This document shows positions 16,497-25,308 of a stretch of 64,000 nt of DNA, in pieces. The DNA is taken from the NCBI RefSeq assembly GCF_049720995.1, contig NZ_JBNASF010000003.1:1-64000 (forward strand). Direction: 5' to 3'. The position numbers and the translations under genes are program-made. The notes under the pieces are model-generated. The model was not told the DNA's origin, did not search any database, and saw nothing but the letters and a program-made list of their open reading frames with translations. The number at the start of each line of letters is the position of its first letter. Position 1 is the first letter of the stretch. The stretch is from Methanothermobacter sp049720995 (GTDB lineage: Archaea > Methanobacteriota > Methanobacteria > Methanobacteriales > Methanothermobacteraceae).

Positions 16497-16508
16497 AACC
16501 TTAACCTC

Positions 16509-17450
16509 CTATGGTGCCATGCTTCCAACAAGGCTCAATCCAAATTTGCCTATAACATAGAATATTGCGTAGGCCACGATTGAAAGTGGCACAGAGAACT
16601 TAACACCCTTCCTTGCGCTCCCATACATTATGATGCCAATCAGCAGTCCAGCGATTATGGAGTGTATTATGATGTAACCTGCAGCGGCGATCTTGGCGGC
16701 GCCAAGGATGGGGTTGGGTTTCCCCACAGACTCCATGAATCCCGAGTAGACCATTATCATTCCAAGGGCGAATGGTGCCGCGATTATGGCGGCGACAATA
16801 AGGAACATCACAGACATCATAACATTGGCCTTCCTCTCCCTCTTGAGTGCCAGAACCGCCCTGAGATCCTCTGCAACTGTCTCAATTACATCAGATAGGC
16901 TTCCTCCTGCCCTTCTACCCTCAAGGATCATCCTGAATGTCCTGTCAAGGTTCTTGGATTTGAGCCGTTCGCTCATGGAGAGTATGGCATCATCGAATGT
17001 CCGCCCGATCTTTATCTCAATAACCGCCCTCCTGAGTTCATCGTAGAGTGGTCCCTCACCCTGTTTGGATACGTCCTCCAGGGCCGATTCAAGGCCTACC
17101 CCTGCCCTCAGCAGTGATGCTATCTGACGGAGGAAGTCGGGGGTTGACTGCTCAATGGCATCAACACGCCTCTCCATCATGACAAAGATGTAGGCCCCAA
17201 GAAGGATTGATGGCATGGAGAATCCCACAATTACTGCAAGGATAACATTCAGACCTGTAACTGCGGCTACAACTGATCCAAGAACAGCGAAGAGTGCCCC
17301 AGCGAGAAATGCAAGAGTTATTATCTCAGATGCCTTCACATAAAGGCCAGTCCTTATGAGCGTTTCCTGCACCCTGAGGAGCAGTTTATCAGGTAATATG
17401 CTCTCCAGGGCCTCGCTCACAGGTTTCAATGCTGCCGGTAATACTGCCAT
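16509..17450 (-). CDS. Type II/IV secretion system membrane protein, TadC/PilC-like
   Basis: 313 aa with a T2SSF domain in the middle (DFLRQIASLLRAGVGLESAL, GGSLSDVIETVAEDL) and hydrophobic segments near residues 45-65, 70-90, 210-235, 255-275 and 285-305. It is the inner-membrane platform for archaeal type IV pilus assembly. ATG 17450 with GGTGTG 3 nt upstream. It directly precedes a class III pilin, so they form a mini pilus operon, but no assembly ATPase or prepilin peptidase is encoded nearby. A TATA-like AGTATAAATA lies near 17510. Confidence 0.88.
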   Translation of the reverse strand: MAVLPAALKPVSEALESILPDKLLLRVQETLIRTGLYVKASEIITLAFLAGALFAVLGSVVAAVTGLNVILAVIVGFSMPSILLGAYIFVMMERRVDAIEQSTPDFLRQIASLLRAGVGLESALEDVSKQGEGPLYDELRRAVIEIKIGRTFDDAILSMSERLKSKNLDRTFRMILEGRRAGGSLSDVIETVAEDLRAVLALKRERKANVMMSVMFLIVAAIIAAPFALGMIMVYSGFMESVGKPNPILGAAKIAAAGYIIIHSIIAGLLIGIIMYGSARKGVKFSVPLSIVAYAIFYVIGKFGLSLVGSMAP

Positions 17451-17559
17451 CTACACACCACTTGAAGTCCTTACCGTTACTAATTATTTACAGCCTATTA
17501 TTTATACTATTATTTCATTGCCAGAAATGGTGGAAGGTCACATGGGACAGCGCCACCTT

Positions 17560-18549
17560 CTATATCCACCCCAGGTGATCAGGTAGGCGGTTCATTACCC
17601 CGCCACCCACAACGAACATGTCCTCCAGCCTCACACCGAATTCACCGGGAAGGTATATCCCTGGTTCAATGGTGAGGACCATTCCCTCAGTGAGAACCGT
17701 TTTATCGTCGGATGAAAGTGATGGCCTCTCATGGACCTCAAGTCCAACACCATGGCCGCTTGAGTGTATGAAATTATTAGCGTAGCCATATTCATCTATA
17801 ACACCCCGCACTGCACTGTCAACTTCACATGCCCTTACACCAGGTTTAGCTGCCCTCAAACCCTCCCTTTTGGCTTCAATCAGTATATCCAGGACCTCAT
17901 GTTCCCGTTCACTCTCCACGAATGTCCTTGTGGTGTCGGAGTGGTAGCCGCTGTGAACAGCGCCCCAGTCAACCAGTAAAGGGGAGCCTAAATCGTTAGA
18001 GGTGGGTACCGCATGGGGCATGCTTGACCTTGAGGCCGATGTTACGATGGTGTCGAATGAAACCCCCTCTGAACCTCCAAGACGCATAATGTAGTCCAGT
18101 CTGGCGGCTATCTCAGATTCGCTGCCATGGAATTCAATTTCCTTAAATGATTCCTCGGCAATTTTAAGGGCTTTATCCATCCTTCCTATCTCCTCCCTGT
18201 CCTTGACCATCCTAAGCTCTGCGATGGGATCCATCACCTGAAAGTCACTGCCAAGACCGATTCTCTCAATGAGACCCACCGGCATGGAGGGTTCAACCGC
18301 AAGTGCCCCGGGTTCAACCATTTCAGACACATCAGATACTTTCTTAAAGACATCAACATGAATCCCGCATCCCTCTGCTGACTCGATGTCCATTTCATTT
18401 ACAAAGAGAACCGGTTCATCAGTCAGGAACAGGAAGGCCGTGACCGTTGGCATGAACCCTGTGAGGTAGTATATGTTCTCCCTCTTTGTTATGAGTGCCC
18501 TGTCAGCTTTACCGGAGATAGTTTCAAGTGCCCTTTCAATCCTTTCCAA
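17560..18549 (-). CDS. Xaa-Pro dipeptidase/aminopeptidase (M24 family)
   Basis: 329 aa. Creatinase-like N-terminal domain, then a pita-bread domain with the dimetal ligands: VDWGAVHSGYHSDTTRT gives the two Asp, SGHGVGLEVHE the His, TIEPGIY the first Glu and GVRLEDMF the last Glu. It cleaves X-Pro bonds. The start is probably TTG 18549, 4 nt after GGTGAT; an ATG two codons upstream (18555) overlaps that SD. Overlaps the end of the HIT gene by 14 bp, so translation is coupled. Confidence 0.9.
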   Translation of the reverse strand: MERIERALETISGKADRALITKRENIYYLTGFMPTVTAFLFLTDEPVLFVNEMDIESAEGCGIHVDVFKKVSDVSEMVEPGALAVEPSMPVGLIERIGLGSDFQVMDPIAELRMVKDREEIGRMDKALKIAEESFKEIEFHGSESEIAARLDYIMRLGGSEGVSFDTIVTSASRSSMPHAVPTSNDLGSPLLVDWGAVHSGYHSDTTRTFVESEREHEVLDILIEAKREGLRAAKPGVRACEVDSAVRGVIDEYGYANNFIHSSGHGVGLEVHERPSLSSDDKTVLTEGMVLTIEPGIYLPGEFGVRLEDMFVVGGGVMNRLPDHLGWI

Positions 18550-19018
18550 GTACATCACCCAGACTTTCCATAACAGCTCTTTTAATGACCAGTTCAAGTT
18601 CATCCATAACCTCATCGGGTGACCTGCACTCAATGGGTAAAGGTATGTGACCAAAGTCAGGGTCCCGGAAGACCTCCCCTCCAAATTTCACGGGTCTCCT
18701 GTAGCGGGGGATGAAGTGCCAGTGCACCTCTGGGTCCGGATTTTCAGACCTGAAAGCCGAATTTTTAAAGCAGCTCCAGTTGAAGAGGTCCGGACCAAAA
18801 AGGCTCCCCACAGCGGATTCAAGTGCACTCACCACCACTGAGAAGTCAACCCACTCATCGTTGTTTAGTTCAGATAGGTCCCTGCATTTCCTCCGGAGGG
18901 CCACCACACAGGTTGCAAGGTAGCGCTGGCTCGGTGCAAGGTAAACAATCCATTTGTCTGTGCTGGCAATTTCACGACCATAATAACCATCAACCCCACA
19001 GTACTCACAGACCGCCAT
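18536..19018 (-). CDS. HIT-family protein
   Basis: 160 aa. Begins MAVCEYCG, a cysteine pair common in archaeal HIT proteins, and carries the triad region HWHFIPRYRR near residue 103. HIT proteins hydrolyse nucleotide phosphoramidates or dinucleotides such as Ap4A; the motif here reads HxH followed by FIPR rather than a third His, which is common in some branches. ATG 19018 with GGTGAT 3 nt upstream; the ATG/GTG 13 codons before has no SD. First gene of the pair with the M24 peptidase. Confidence 0.85.
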   Translation of the reverse strand: MAVCEYCGVDGYYGREIASTDKWIVYLAPSQRYLATCVVALRRKCRDLSELNNDEWVDFSVVVSALESAVGSLFGPDLFNWSCFKNSAFRSENPDPEVHWHFIPRYRRPVKFGGEVFRDPDFGHIPLPIECRSPDEVMDELELVIKRAVMESLGDVLGKD

Positions 19019-19127
19019 ATGATCACCGCTAAAATCTATGGACAGTGTAACACCCAAGTTTTATATTGATCATTACACCTAATTTATATGTATGTAGCCA
19101 TCACCGGCATCTGCACAGGTGGTTAGG

Positions 19128-20270
19128 ATGGGGGAGCTTCGGAAATTTGTGACGGCTGAATTTGTTTTTGGAAACGGGGCCAGGTTCCTAGCTGGAAGAT
19201 ACGCTTCAAACCTCGGGGCCAGCAGGGTCCTCCTTGTAACAGATCATGGTATAATGGGGACTGGACTTGTGGATGACGTTACAGGTAGTCTCAGTGAGGA
19301 GGGCCTTGATTATGTCATATTCAGTGATGTAACACCAAATCCCCGCGACCACGAGGTCATGGAGGGTGCTGAGGTCTTTGATGCAGAGGAGTGCAACATG
19401 ATAGTTGCGCTGGGCGGCGGAAGCCCCATTGACTGTGCAAAGGCCATGGGTGCTGTTGTATCCAACAGGATGAATGTGCTGGATTTTGAGGGTGTTGACC
19501 GCATCCCCATACCATCGGTTCCAATTATATGCATCCCCACAACCGCCGGCACAGGTGCAGATGTATCCCAGTTTGTGATAATCATGGATACCCGCAGGAG
19601 GGTCAAGATGGCCATCATAAGCAAGGCAATGATTCCTGATGCATCCCTCATAGACCCGGAAACCACTCTCACCATGGATGGTGAGCTGACAGCTGCGACG
19701 GGTATGGATGCCCTCGCACATGCCATTGAGGCGTACGTATCCAATGCAAGCTTCCACCTGACCGACCTAAACGCCCTCGACTCAATAGGCATCATAAACC
19801 GCGCCCTGCCCCGGGCTGTACTTGAACCCGATAACATGGATTACCGTGAGGATATGATGCTTGCAAGCCTTGAGGCTGGTCTTGCATTCTCCAACGCCAG
19901 TCTGGGACTTGTGCATGCCATGGCCCACAGCCTCGGTGGGATGCTGGACATACCCCATGGTGAGGCAAATGCTCTCCTCCTTGAATACGTTATTGAATTC
20001 AACTTCAAAGCCGCAAGGGAGCGGTACCTCAAAATCGCAGGGGCCATGGGCCTTGAGGGTTCGGGTCTGGAGGAACTCAAGGGACACATAGGGGAATTCC
20101 GGGAGGCCCTGGGAATGGACATAACACTGAAAGACCTCGGTGTTGATGAGGATGACATACCCGCCCTTGCAGAGACCTCAATGAGGGATCCCTGCATAGT
20201 CACAAACCCTGTCAGGCCAGAACAGAGGGATGTTGAGGAGATATTCAGGAGGGCCCTCTATGGACCTTGA
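19128..20270 (+). CDS. Iron-containing alcohol dehydrogenase
   Basis: 380 aa, group III Fe-ADH fold. NAD-binding GGGSPIDCAKA near 97 and TTAGTGADVS near 140; metal ligands Asp and His in GMDALAHAIEAY near 190, HAMAHSLGG near 265 and IPHGEANA near 279. Substrate is unknown; relatives reduce aldehydes or oxidise short alcohols. ATG 19128 is 4 nt after GGTGGT; the GTG at 19119 forms part of that SD. Followed 11 bp later by a PAS/histidine kinase gene, which may be co-transcribed. Confidence 0.93.
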   Translation: MGELRKFVTAEFVFGNGARFLAGRYASNLGASRVLLVTDHGIMGTGLVDDVTGSLSEEGLDYVIFSDVTPNPRDHEVMEGAEVFDAEECNMIVALGGGSPIDCAKAMGAVVSNRMNVLDFEGVDRIPIPSVPIICIPTTAGTGADVSQFVIIMDTRRRVKMAIISKAMIPDASLIDPETTLTMDGELTAATGMDALAHAIEAYVSNASFHLTDLNALDSIGIINRALPRAVLEPDNMDYREDMMLASLEAGLAFSNASLGLVHAMAHSLGGMLDIPHGEANALLLEYVIEFNFKAARERYLKIAGAMGLEGSGLEELKGHIGEFREALGMDITLKDLGVDEDDIPALAETSMRDPCIVTNPVRPEQRDVEEIFRRALYGP

Positions 20271-20281
20271 GGTGTGATGAA

Positions 20282-21391
20282 ATGTCTGATAGGGACTGGG
20301 AAACCCTAAGGGAGAAGATAATAGGGTTCGGTGAAAAATCCATAAGAAAGAGTTACTATCCCCGTCTTCAGGAGTCACTCGCAGAACTCAGGAGGTTCAA
20401 AAAACTCCTTGACTGTACAGATGACGCCATATTCCTGGTTAAAATACCCGGAGGTGAACTTACAGACGCCAACCGATCGGCCTGCGCAAAACTGGGGTAT
20501 TCAACCCGTGATATACCCGGGCACAGGATCTATGATCTTCTGCCCGAGGACATGCATCCCCGCTTCAGTGAGATCCTTGAGGGTAATGATGAAAGGATAA
20601 CAATGGAGGGGCACCTTATAAAGAGGAACCGCGAACTGATACCTGTTGAGATAAAGGTGGACCTGGTTGATTTTGATGGTGAAGGGTACGCTGTCCTGGT
20701 GGCCAGGGATATAACCGAGAGGCTGAAGATGGAGGCGGAACTCAGAAGGTCCCTGAGGGAGAAGGAGGTCCTTCTGAGTGAGATACACCACAGGGTAAAG
20801 AACAACCTCCAGATAATTTCAAGTCTCCTGAGCCTTCAGAGCCACAGCATCAATGATCCCACCTGCAGGGATCTCCTTGAGGAAAGCCAGGACCGGATAA
20901 GGTCCATGGGACTCATACATGAGCAGCTATACCGCTCAGGTGATTTCAGCTCCATAGACTTTGGATTGTACGCCTCCAGACTCCTGAAAAACCTCCAGAG
21001 GTCATACTCCCAGGGAAAGGATATAAAATTCTCACTTGAAGCCGATGAGATAAATTTGAGCCTTGAGACCTCAATTCCCCTTGGCCTCATACTGAGTGAA
21101 CTGGTAACCAATGCACTCAAGCATGCCTTTAAGGGAAGGGATAGGGGGAAGATCACAGTCAGATTTAAAAGGAGGGACTCTACCTGTATTCTTGAGGTGA
21201 GGGATGATGGCGTGGGGTTCAGGGAGGAGGATCTCAGGAAGAGCAAGTCCCTTGGCTTCAAACTTGTTGAAATCCTCACAGAACAGCTTGACGGAACCCT
21301 CACCTTTTCAGGGGCAGACGGTGGACTTTTCAGGATAGAATTCAGGGAGCCACCCTACACCGACAGGATGTCAGTGGATTCTAAGAAATAA
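20282..21391 (+). CDS. Cytoplasmic PAS-domain sensor histidine kinase (HisKA_2 type)
   Basis: 369 aa. Helical lead 1-40, a PAS domain about 40-155 (CTDDAIFLVKIPGG to VLVARDITERLK), a HisKA_2 dimerisation segment with the phospho-acceptor His in SEIHHRVKNNLQIISSL near 172, and an HATPase_c domain (LVTNALKHAFKG N-box, DDGVGF G1, GFKLVEIL). No membrane segment, so the signal is internal. No response regulator is nearby. ATG 20282 with GTGAT 3 nt upstream. It could monitor redox or cofactor state linked to the adjacent dehydrogenase; that is only context. Confidence 0.93.
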   Translation: MSDRDWETLREKIIGFGEKSIRKSYYPRLQESLAELRRFKKLLDCTDDAIFLVKIPGGELTDANRSACAKLGYSTRDIPGHRIYDLLPEDMHPRFSEILEGNDERITMEGHLIKRNRELIPVEIKVDLVDFDGEGYAVLVARDITERLKMEAELRRSLREKEVLLSEIHHRVKNNLQIISSLLSLQSHSINDPTCRDLLEESQDRIRSMGLIHEQLYRSGDFSSIDFGLYASRLLKNLQRSYSQGKDIKFSLEADEINLSLETSIPLGLILSELVTNALKHAFKGRDRGKITVRFKRRDSTCILEVRDDGVGFREEDLRKSKSLGFKLVEILTEQLDGTLTFSGADGGLFRIEFREPPYTDRMSVDSKK

Positions 21392-21487
21392 TCTTCCAAG
21401 GCATTTAATTTTTCGACATAAATCAGGGGATTGCCATTAAATTTCTTCAGATAATGTAAAGGCAGTCTCAATCCAGCAATGGAAAGC

Positions 21488-21495
21488 ATTATAAG
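21488..21495 (+). promoter_or_regulatory. TATA box of the M50-YcaO operon
   Basis: ATTATAAG centred about 28 bp before the ATG at 21519. That distance puts transcription start at or next to the start codon, and no SD precedes it, so the mRNA is probably leaderless. Confidence 0.5.
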
Positions 21496-21518
21496 CCCCG
21501 TGCCATGTTAATATAAAC

Positions 21519-22103
21519 ATGGTTAGATTCAGTAAGGGAGAGGTAAGGGATATTCTGATCTCAATGGTCGTGATCGCAGGGGTATTCGCCTATGTGTTCT
21601 CAGCTAGAAACCTGCAGGTCGCGCTGATTCTGCTTCCGGCAACCCTGGTTACCGTGGGGCTTGGATTTGTCCTCCATGAGATCGCCCATAAGTTAATGGC
21701 AATGAGGTATGGATTCTGGGCCGAATACCGGCTCTGGCCAGAGGGCCTAATACTGGCTCTTGTAACATCCTACTTTGGATTCGTCTTCGCAGCCCCGGGG
21801 GCCGTTTACATTCATGGAACCTACATTGACAGGGATGTTAACGGGAAGATATCAATTGCAGGACCCCTCACCAACATGATGCTGGCCCTCATATTCCTCA
21901 TGGCCTCATCTGTACTTCCATCCCCATTTAGATATGTTGCTGTACTTGGATACACCGTTAACAGCTTCCTTGCCCTCTTTAACCTCATACCCATCGCTGT
22001 ACTTGATGGTGCCAAGGTTTTCAGATGGAACCCCCTCATATGGCTCATTGCAGCCGCATCTGCATTTGCACTCACATTCACCAGACTGTTCCAAGTGATC
22101 TAG
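21519..22103 (+). CDS. Membrane zinc protease, M50 (site-2 protease) family
   Basis: 194 aa, small for the family and mostly membrane. VLHEIAHKLMAMRYG near residue 50 carries HExxH; GPLTNMMLAL near 113 and LFNLIPIAVLDGAKVF near 155 carry the family's second metal motif (NxxPxxxLDG). Hydrophobic segments near 10-28, 33-50, 75-97, 112-130, 140-160 and 172-190. Substrate unknown; such proteases cut transmembrane helices. Its TAG is directly followed by the ycaO ATG, with the ycaO SD inside its last codons, so the two are made together. Confidence 0.88.
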   Translation: MVRFSKGEVRDILISMVVIAGVFAYVFSARNLQVALILLPATLVTVGLGFVLHEIAHKLMAMRYGFWAEYRLWPEGLILALVTSYFGFVFAAPGAVYIHGTYIDRDVNGKISIAGPLTNMMLALIFLMASSVLPSPFRYVAVLGYTVNSFLALFNLIPIAVLDGAKVFRWNPLIWLIAAASAFALTFTRLFQVI

Positions 22104-23294
22104 ATGTTCCGGGATATCCCTGTTAAGTATGTTGGATGCACGCACCGGGCCATGAAGCCCTCGGAGACACTCAGGGCGTTCAGGGAAAAACTCAGGGCCA
22201 TAGGTGTCACAAGGATAACCGAGATAACGCACCTTGACCGTATAGGCATACCGGTATTCTCAGCCATAAGGCCAACAGCAGAGGAGGGTGCCGTTAGCAT
22301 ATACGCAGGTAAGGGTGCCACCAGAAAACAGGCAAGGGCCTCTGCAATGATGGAGGCCTTTGAAAGGTACTCTGCTGAGAGAAGTCCCCTGGACGAAACA
22401 CTGCGGGCCCATCCATCTGATATGGATAAACGGGTGGACCCTGAAGCACTTATTCTCCCTCAAAACGTTGATAGAGACTCTGAAGTTGAGTGGATAATTG
22501 CAGAGGACATAAAGAGCCAGGAAAAGGTTCATGTACCTGCAAATGCAGTGTTTCACCCTTACAATCCCCCTGAGGGATGTGTTAGTCTCTTCAGATCCAA
22601 CACCAATGGACTTGCATCCGGCAACGTCCTGGAGGAGGCCATATTCCATGGTCTCATGGAGGTTATAGAGAGAGACGCCTGGAGCCTCTTTGAGGCTAGG
22701 AGGGGCCCCAGGATAGAGATCGACTGCTCAGGGACAGATAACAGGATTATAATGTGTCTCCTTGAAAGGTTCCAGAGGGCAGGGGTTGAGATAACACTTG
22801 TGGATCTCACCGCTGACACTGGCGTTGCAACGGTTGCCGCGGTTGCAGATGATGTTGTGCTCAGGGACCCTGCACTCCTCACCATGGGTGTGGGGACCCA
22901 TCTTGACCCTGAAATTGCAGTTATAAGGGCCCTCACAGAGGTTGCCCAGAGCAGGGCTACCCAGATACACGGTACCAGGGAGGACACCGTAAGGGCGGAG
23001 TTCATGAGGAGGGCCGGTTATGAGAGGATGAAGAGGCTAAACAGGCACTGGTTCTCTGAACCCGATGATACAGTTGCACTTGAGGATATGGATGATCTCT
23101 CAAAAAGGTCATTCCAGAGGGACCTTGAGATCACCCTGGATAAACTGAAGAATGCTGGTCTGAAACAGACACTCTATGTGGATCTAACCCGTGATGTTGG
23201 TGTTCCAGTTGTAAGGGTCATTGTACCGGGACTTGAGGTTTTCTCTGTTGACCCTGAAAGGGTGGGGGGACGCATAAGGTCATCCCTCAGATAA
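22104..23294 (+). CDS. ycaO: YcaO-domain protein (methanogenesis marker 1; McrA thioamidation)
   Basis: 396 aa. YcaO enzymes use ATP to activate a backbone amide; in methanogens YcaO with TfuA installs thioglycine in McrA, the large methyl-coenzyme M reductase subunit. The ATP/Mg site shows in SAMMEAFERYSAER near 83 and NGLASGNVLEEAIFHGLMEVIERD near 175-198, and GTHLDPEIAVIRALTEVAQSR near 270. A helper, tfuA, follows after a 200-bp spacer of tandem repeats. ATG 22104 abuts the M50 stop, with GTGAT 4 nt upstream. Confidence 0.94.
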   Translation: MFRDIPVKYVGCTHRAMKPSETLRAFREKLRAIGVTRITEITHLDRIGIPVFSAIRPTAEEGAVSIYAGKGATRKQARASAMMEAFERYSAERSPLDETLRAHPSDMDKRVDPEALILPQNVDRDSEVEWIIAEDIKSQEKVHVPANAVFHPYNPPEGCVSLFRSNTNGLASGNVLEEAIFHGLMEVIERDAWSLFEARRGPRIEIDCSGTDNRIIMCLLERFQRAGVEITLVDLTADTGVATVAAVADDVVLRDPALLTMGVGTHLDPEIAVIRALTEVAQSRATQIHGTREDTVRAEFMRRAGYERMKRLNRHWFSEPDDTVALEDMDDLSKRSFQRDLEITLDKLKNAGLKQTLYVDLTRDVGVPVVRVIVPGLEVFSVDPERVGGRIRSSLR

Positions 23295-23335
23295 AAACAT
23301 CCAGTACATCACATGAAAGAGACATAGGGTAACAG

Positions 23336-23493
23336 ATGAAAGGATTAAGTGACCCTACACACTAGATAACTCATATACATGAAAGAAAGATCATAATGAA
23401 AGGATTAAGTGACCCTACACACTAGATAACTCATATACATGAAAGAAAGATCATAATGAAAGGATTAAGTGACCCTACACACTAGATACTCAT
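23336..23493 (+). repeat. Tandem 60-bp repeat, 2 perfect copies and a diverged third
   Basis: Copies at 23336-23395 and 23396-23455 are identical over 60 bp. A third starts at 23456 and runs into tfuA, with a 1-nt deletion and a few changes; its end supplies the tfuA start (ATG 23494) and first codons. In the upstream copies that ATG is ATA while the following codons for RKII are kept. So the unit is a duplicated tfuA leader plus start. Each copy also holds short closed ORFs (MKGLSDPTH, MKERS). Confidence 0.9.
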
Positions 23494-24177
23494 ATGCCTG
23501 GAAGAAAGATCATAATATTTACAGGACCATCGCTTTCACACAGTGAGGCATCAGATATCCTCAGGGCAGATTACAGGCCACCGGTGAAGCGGGGTGACAT
23601 CCATGACGCTCTCTCTGAGAAGCCATATATAATAGGGATAATTGACGGTGTTTTCCATCAGAGCCCGGCAGTGGGGCACCGTGAAATCATTAAAGCCCTC
23701 AGGAAGGGTGTTACCGTTGTTGGGGGGGCCAGTATGGGCGCACTAAGGGCCTCCGAACTTCATGAACTGGGGATGGTGGGAGTCGGTCGTATCTTCAGGG
23801 CCTACCTCAACGGTGATTTGGAATCTGATGATGATGTTGCAGTTGCCTTCAACCCTGAAACCCTTGAGGCCCTCTCTGATTCCCTTGTGAGCATTCATTT
23901 TAACTTTAAAAGGGCCCTCGAAAGGGGCATCATCGGTGAAGATGACTTCAGAGAACTCATGAAAATCGCCAAGAACCTTTTCTACCCCCTGAGGAACTAC
24001 CAGAGGATTCTGCATGATGCAGAAATACCTGAAAACAGAAAGGCATCCCTCAGTTCATTCCTTGAATCTGAAGGGAGGGATATAAAAAGGGAGGATGCCC
24101 TTGAGGTTATAAATTACATTAAGCGACTGGTAAGCTCTGATGATCAGGATCAGGGATGTGGACCTCATGAATCTTGA
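23494..24177 (+). CDS. tfuA: TfuA-domain protein, YcaO partner
   Basis: 227 aa. TfuA domain: IIIFTGPSLSH at the N-terminus, IGIIDGVFHQSPAVGHREI near 50, and GGASMGALRASELHELGMVGVG near 82. TfuA enables YcaO to use sulfide or a sulfur donor in thioamide formation, here expected on McrA. The ATG at 23494 lies in the last unit of the 60-bp repeat and lacks a clear SD. Its C-terminus overlaps the start of the LarE-like gene by 11 bp. Confidence 0.92.
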   Translation: MPGRKIIIFTGPSLSHSEASDILRADYRPPVKRGDIHDALSEKPYIIGIIDGVFHQSPAVGHREIIKALRKGVTVVGGASMGALRASELHELGMVGVGRIFRAYLNGDLESDDDVAVAFNPETLEALSDSLVSIHFNFKRALERGIIGEDDFRELMKIAKNLFYPLRNYQRILHDAEIPENRKASLSSFLESEGRDIKREDALEVINYIKRLVSSDDQDQGCGPHES

Positions 24178-25252
24178 ATCAAAGATAAAAAAGGTGAAGG
24201 ATGCCCTTAAGGGTAGGAGGGTTGCTGTTGGATTCTCGGGTGGGGCTGATAGCACAGCACTGCTTGATATTGCAGTGGAGTCTGCTGATGCCGTTGCTGC
24301 ATTCACAGTTGACACAGGTGTCATGCCCCGTGGCTTCATAGAAAATGCGTCATCAATTGCCCGATCCCTTGGGGTGGAGCACTTTATAATAAACAGACCT
24401 CTGCTTGAAAACCAGGAATTTGTGAGTAACACCCCCCAGAGGTGTCTTGTATGCAAGAACATCATATACACCTCAATACTCCATGAGGCCAGAAAAAGGG
24501 GATTTGAGGTGGTCCTGGATGGCACCACTGCAAGCGACATGTTGGAGGACCGCCCTGGAACCCTGGTTAACCATCTCCTGGGGATAGAGACACCTCTACT
24601 TGATGCAGGGATTACGCGGCGTGATGTCCTTGAATATCTAAAAAAGAGGAACCTTGAATATTCAGAGAACACCACATGCCTTGCAACAAGGATAAAGGAT
24701 CAGGAGATAACACCTGAAAGGATAAACAGGGTCTCATATGCTGAAACCCTCGTCAGGGGACTCTACGGTGAGGGCACCGTGAGGGTCAGACATGAGGGGG
24801 ATTCTGCGATAATAGAGGTTGATGAACCAGAGAGGCTCCTCAGTCCCGGAAATCTGAGGCATATAGAGAATGAGTTGAGGGCCGTTGGGTTTAAGAGGGT
24901 GCTTCTGGACCTCACAGGCTATAGGGGGGGTGAGGATGACATCGTACTCTACAGGCCCTGCAGGGATGCTGAATCAAGGATAATGTTCGAGGTTAAACTG
25001 CCCTACCACATCGATATAAAGGAAACCTGTGAAAAGCTGGGGGAGATGGAGCCCCGATGCTCAGAGAAGATGGGTGTTGTCATGGTTGAGGTGGGTGACA
25101 GCAACGTGACCATCTTCAGGAACGGGAAGATAGTGGCAAGAAGGGTGATAGACAGGGAGGATGCTGAGGATGTGCTCCTTGAGGTGCTGCCACACATCAT
25201 AAGGGAGCAGGGAGAGATGCATTCACAGGATAACTCCCAATCAGAAGCATGA
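24167..25252 (+). CDS. LarE-like PP-loop sulfur transferase with extra C-terminal domain
   Basis: 361 aa from ATG 24167; an upstream ATG at 24140 is possible. PP-loop SGGADS at 24-29 binds ATP. Three cysteines placed as in cluster-type LarE: RCLVC (Cys93, Cys96) and TTCLATRI near 172. LarE proteins give sulfur to a substrate, with the 4Fe-4S form using a bound sulfide. Residues after about 270 form a separate domain (VTIFRNGKIVARRVIDRED). Overlap with tfuA suggests it supplies sulfur to the YcaO/TfuA reaction, but nickel-pincer chemistry cannot be excluded. Confidence 0.85.
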   Translation: MNLESKIKKVKDALKGRRVAVGFSGGADSTALLDIAVESADAVAAFTVDTGVMPRGFIENASSIARSLGVEHFIINRPLLENQEFVSNTPQRCLVCKNIIYTSILHEARKRGFEVVLDGTTASDMLEDRPGTLVNHLLGIETPLLDAGITRRDVLEYLKKRNLEYSENTTCLATRIKDQEITPERINRVSYAETLVRGLYGEGTVRVRHEGDSAIIEVDEPERLLSPGNLRHIENELRAVGFKRVLLDLTGYRGGEDDIVLYRPCRDAESRIMFEVKLPYHIDIKETCEKLGEMEPRCSEKMGVVMVEVGDSNVTIFRNGKIVARRVIDREDAEDVLLEVLPHIIREQGEMHSQDNSQSEA

Positions 25253-25308
25253 TTGCCCGGAAGAAGGTAATGTGGGACCTCAGATTATAGGTTCATTGGA
25301 TTGTCCGG

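Noticed and set aside
23336..23493. CRISPR array in the 60-bp repeats before tfuA
   Set aside because: Units are adjacent without unique spacers and are copies of the gene's own start.
24055..24675. 206-codon antisense ORF across the tfuA/LarE-like boundary
   Set aside because: Shadow of two real genes on the other strand.
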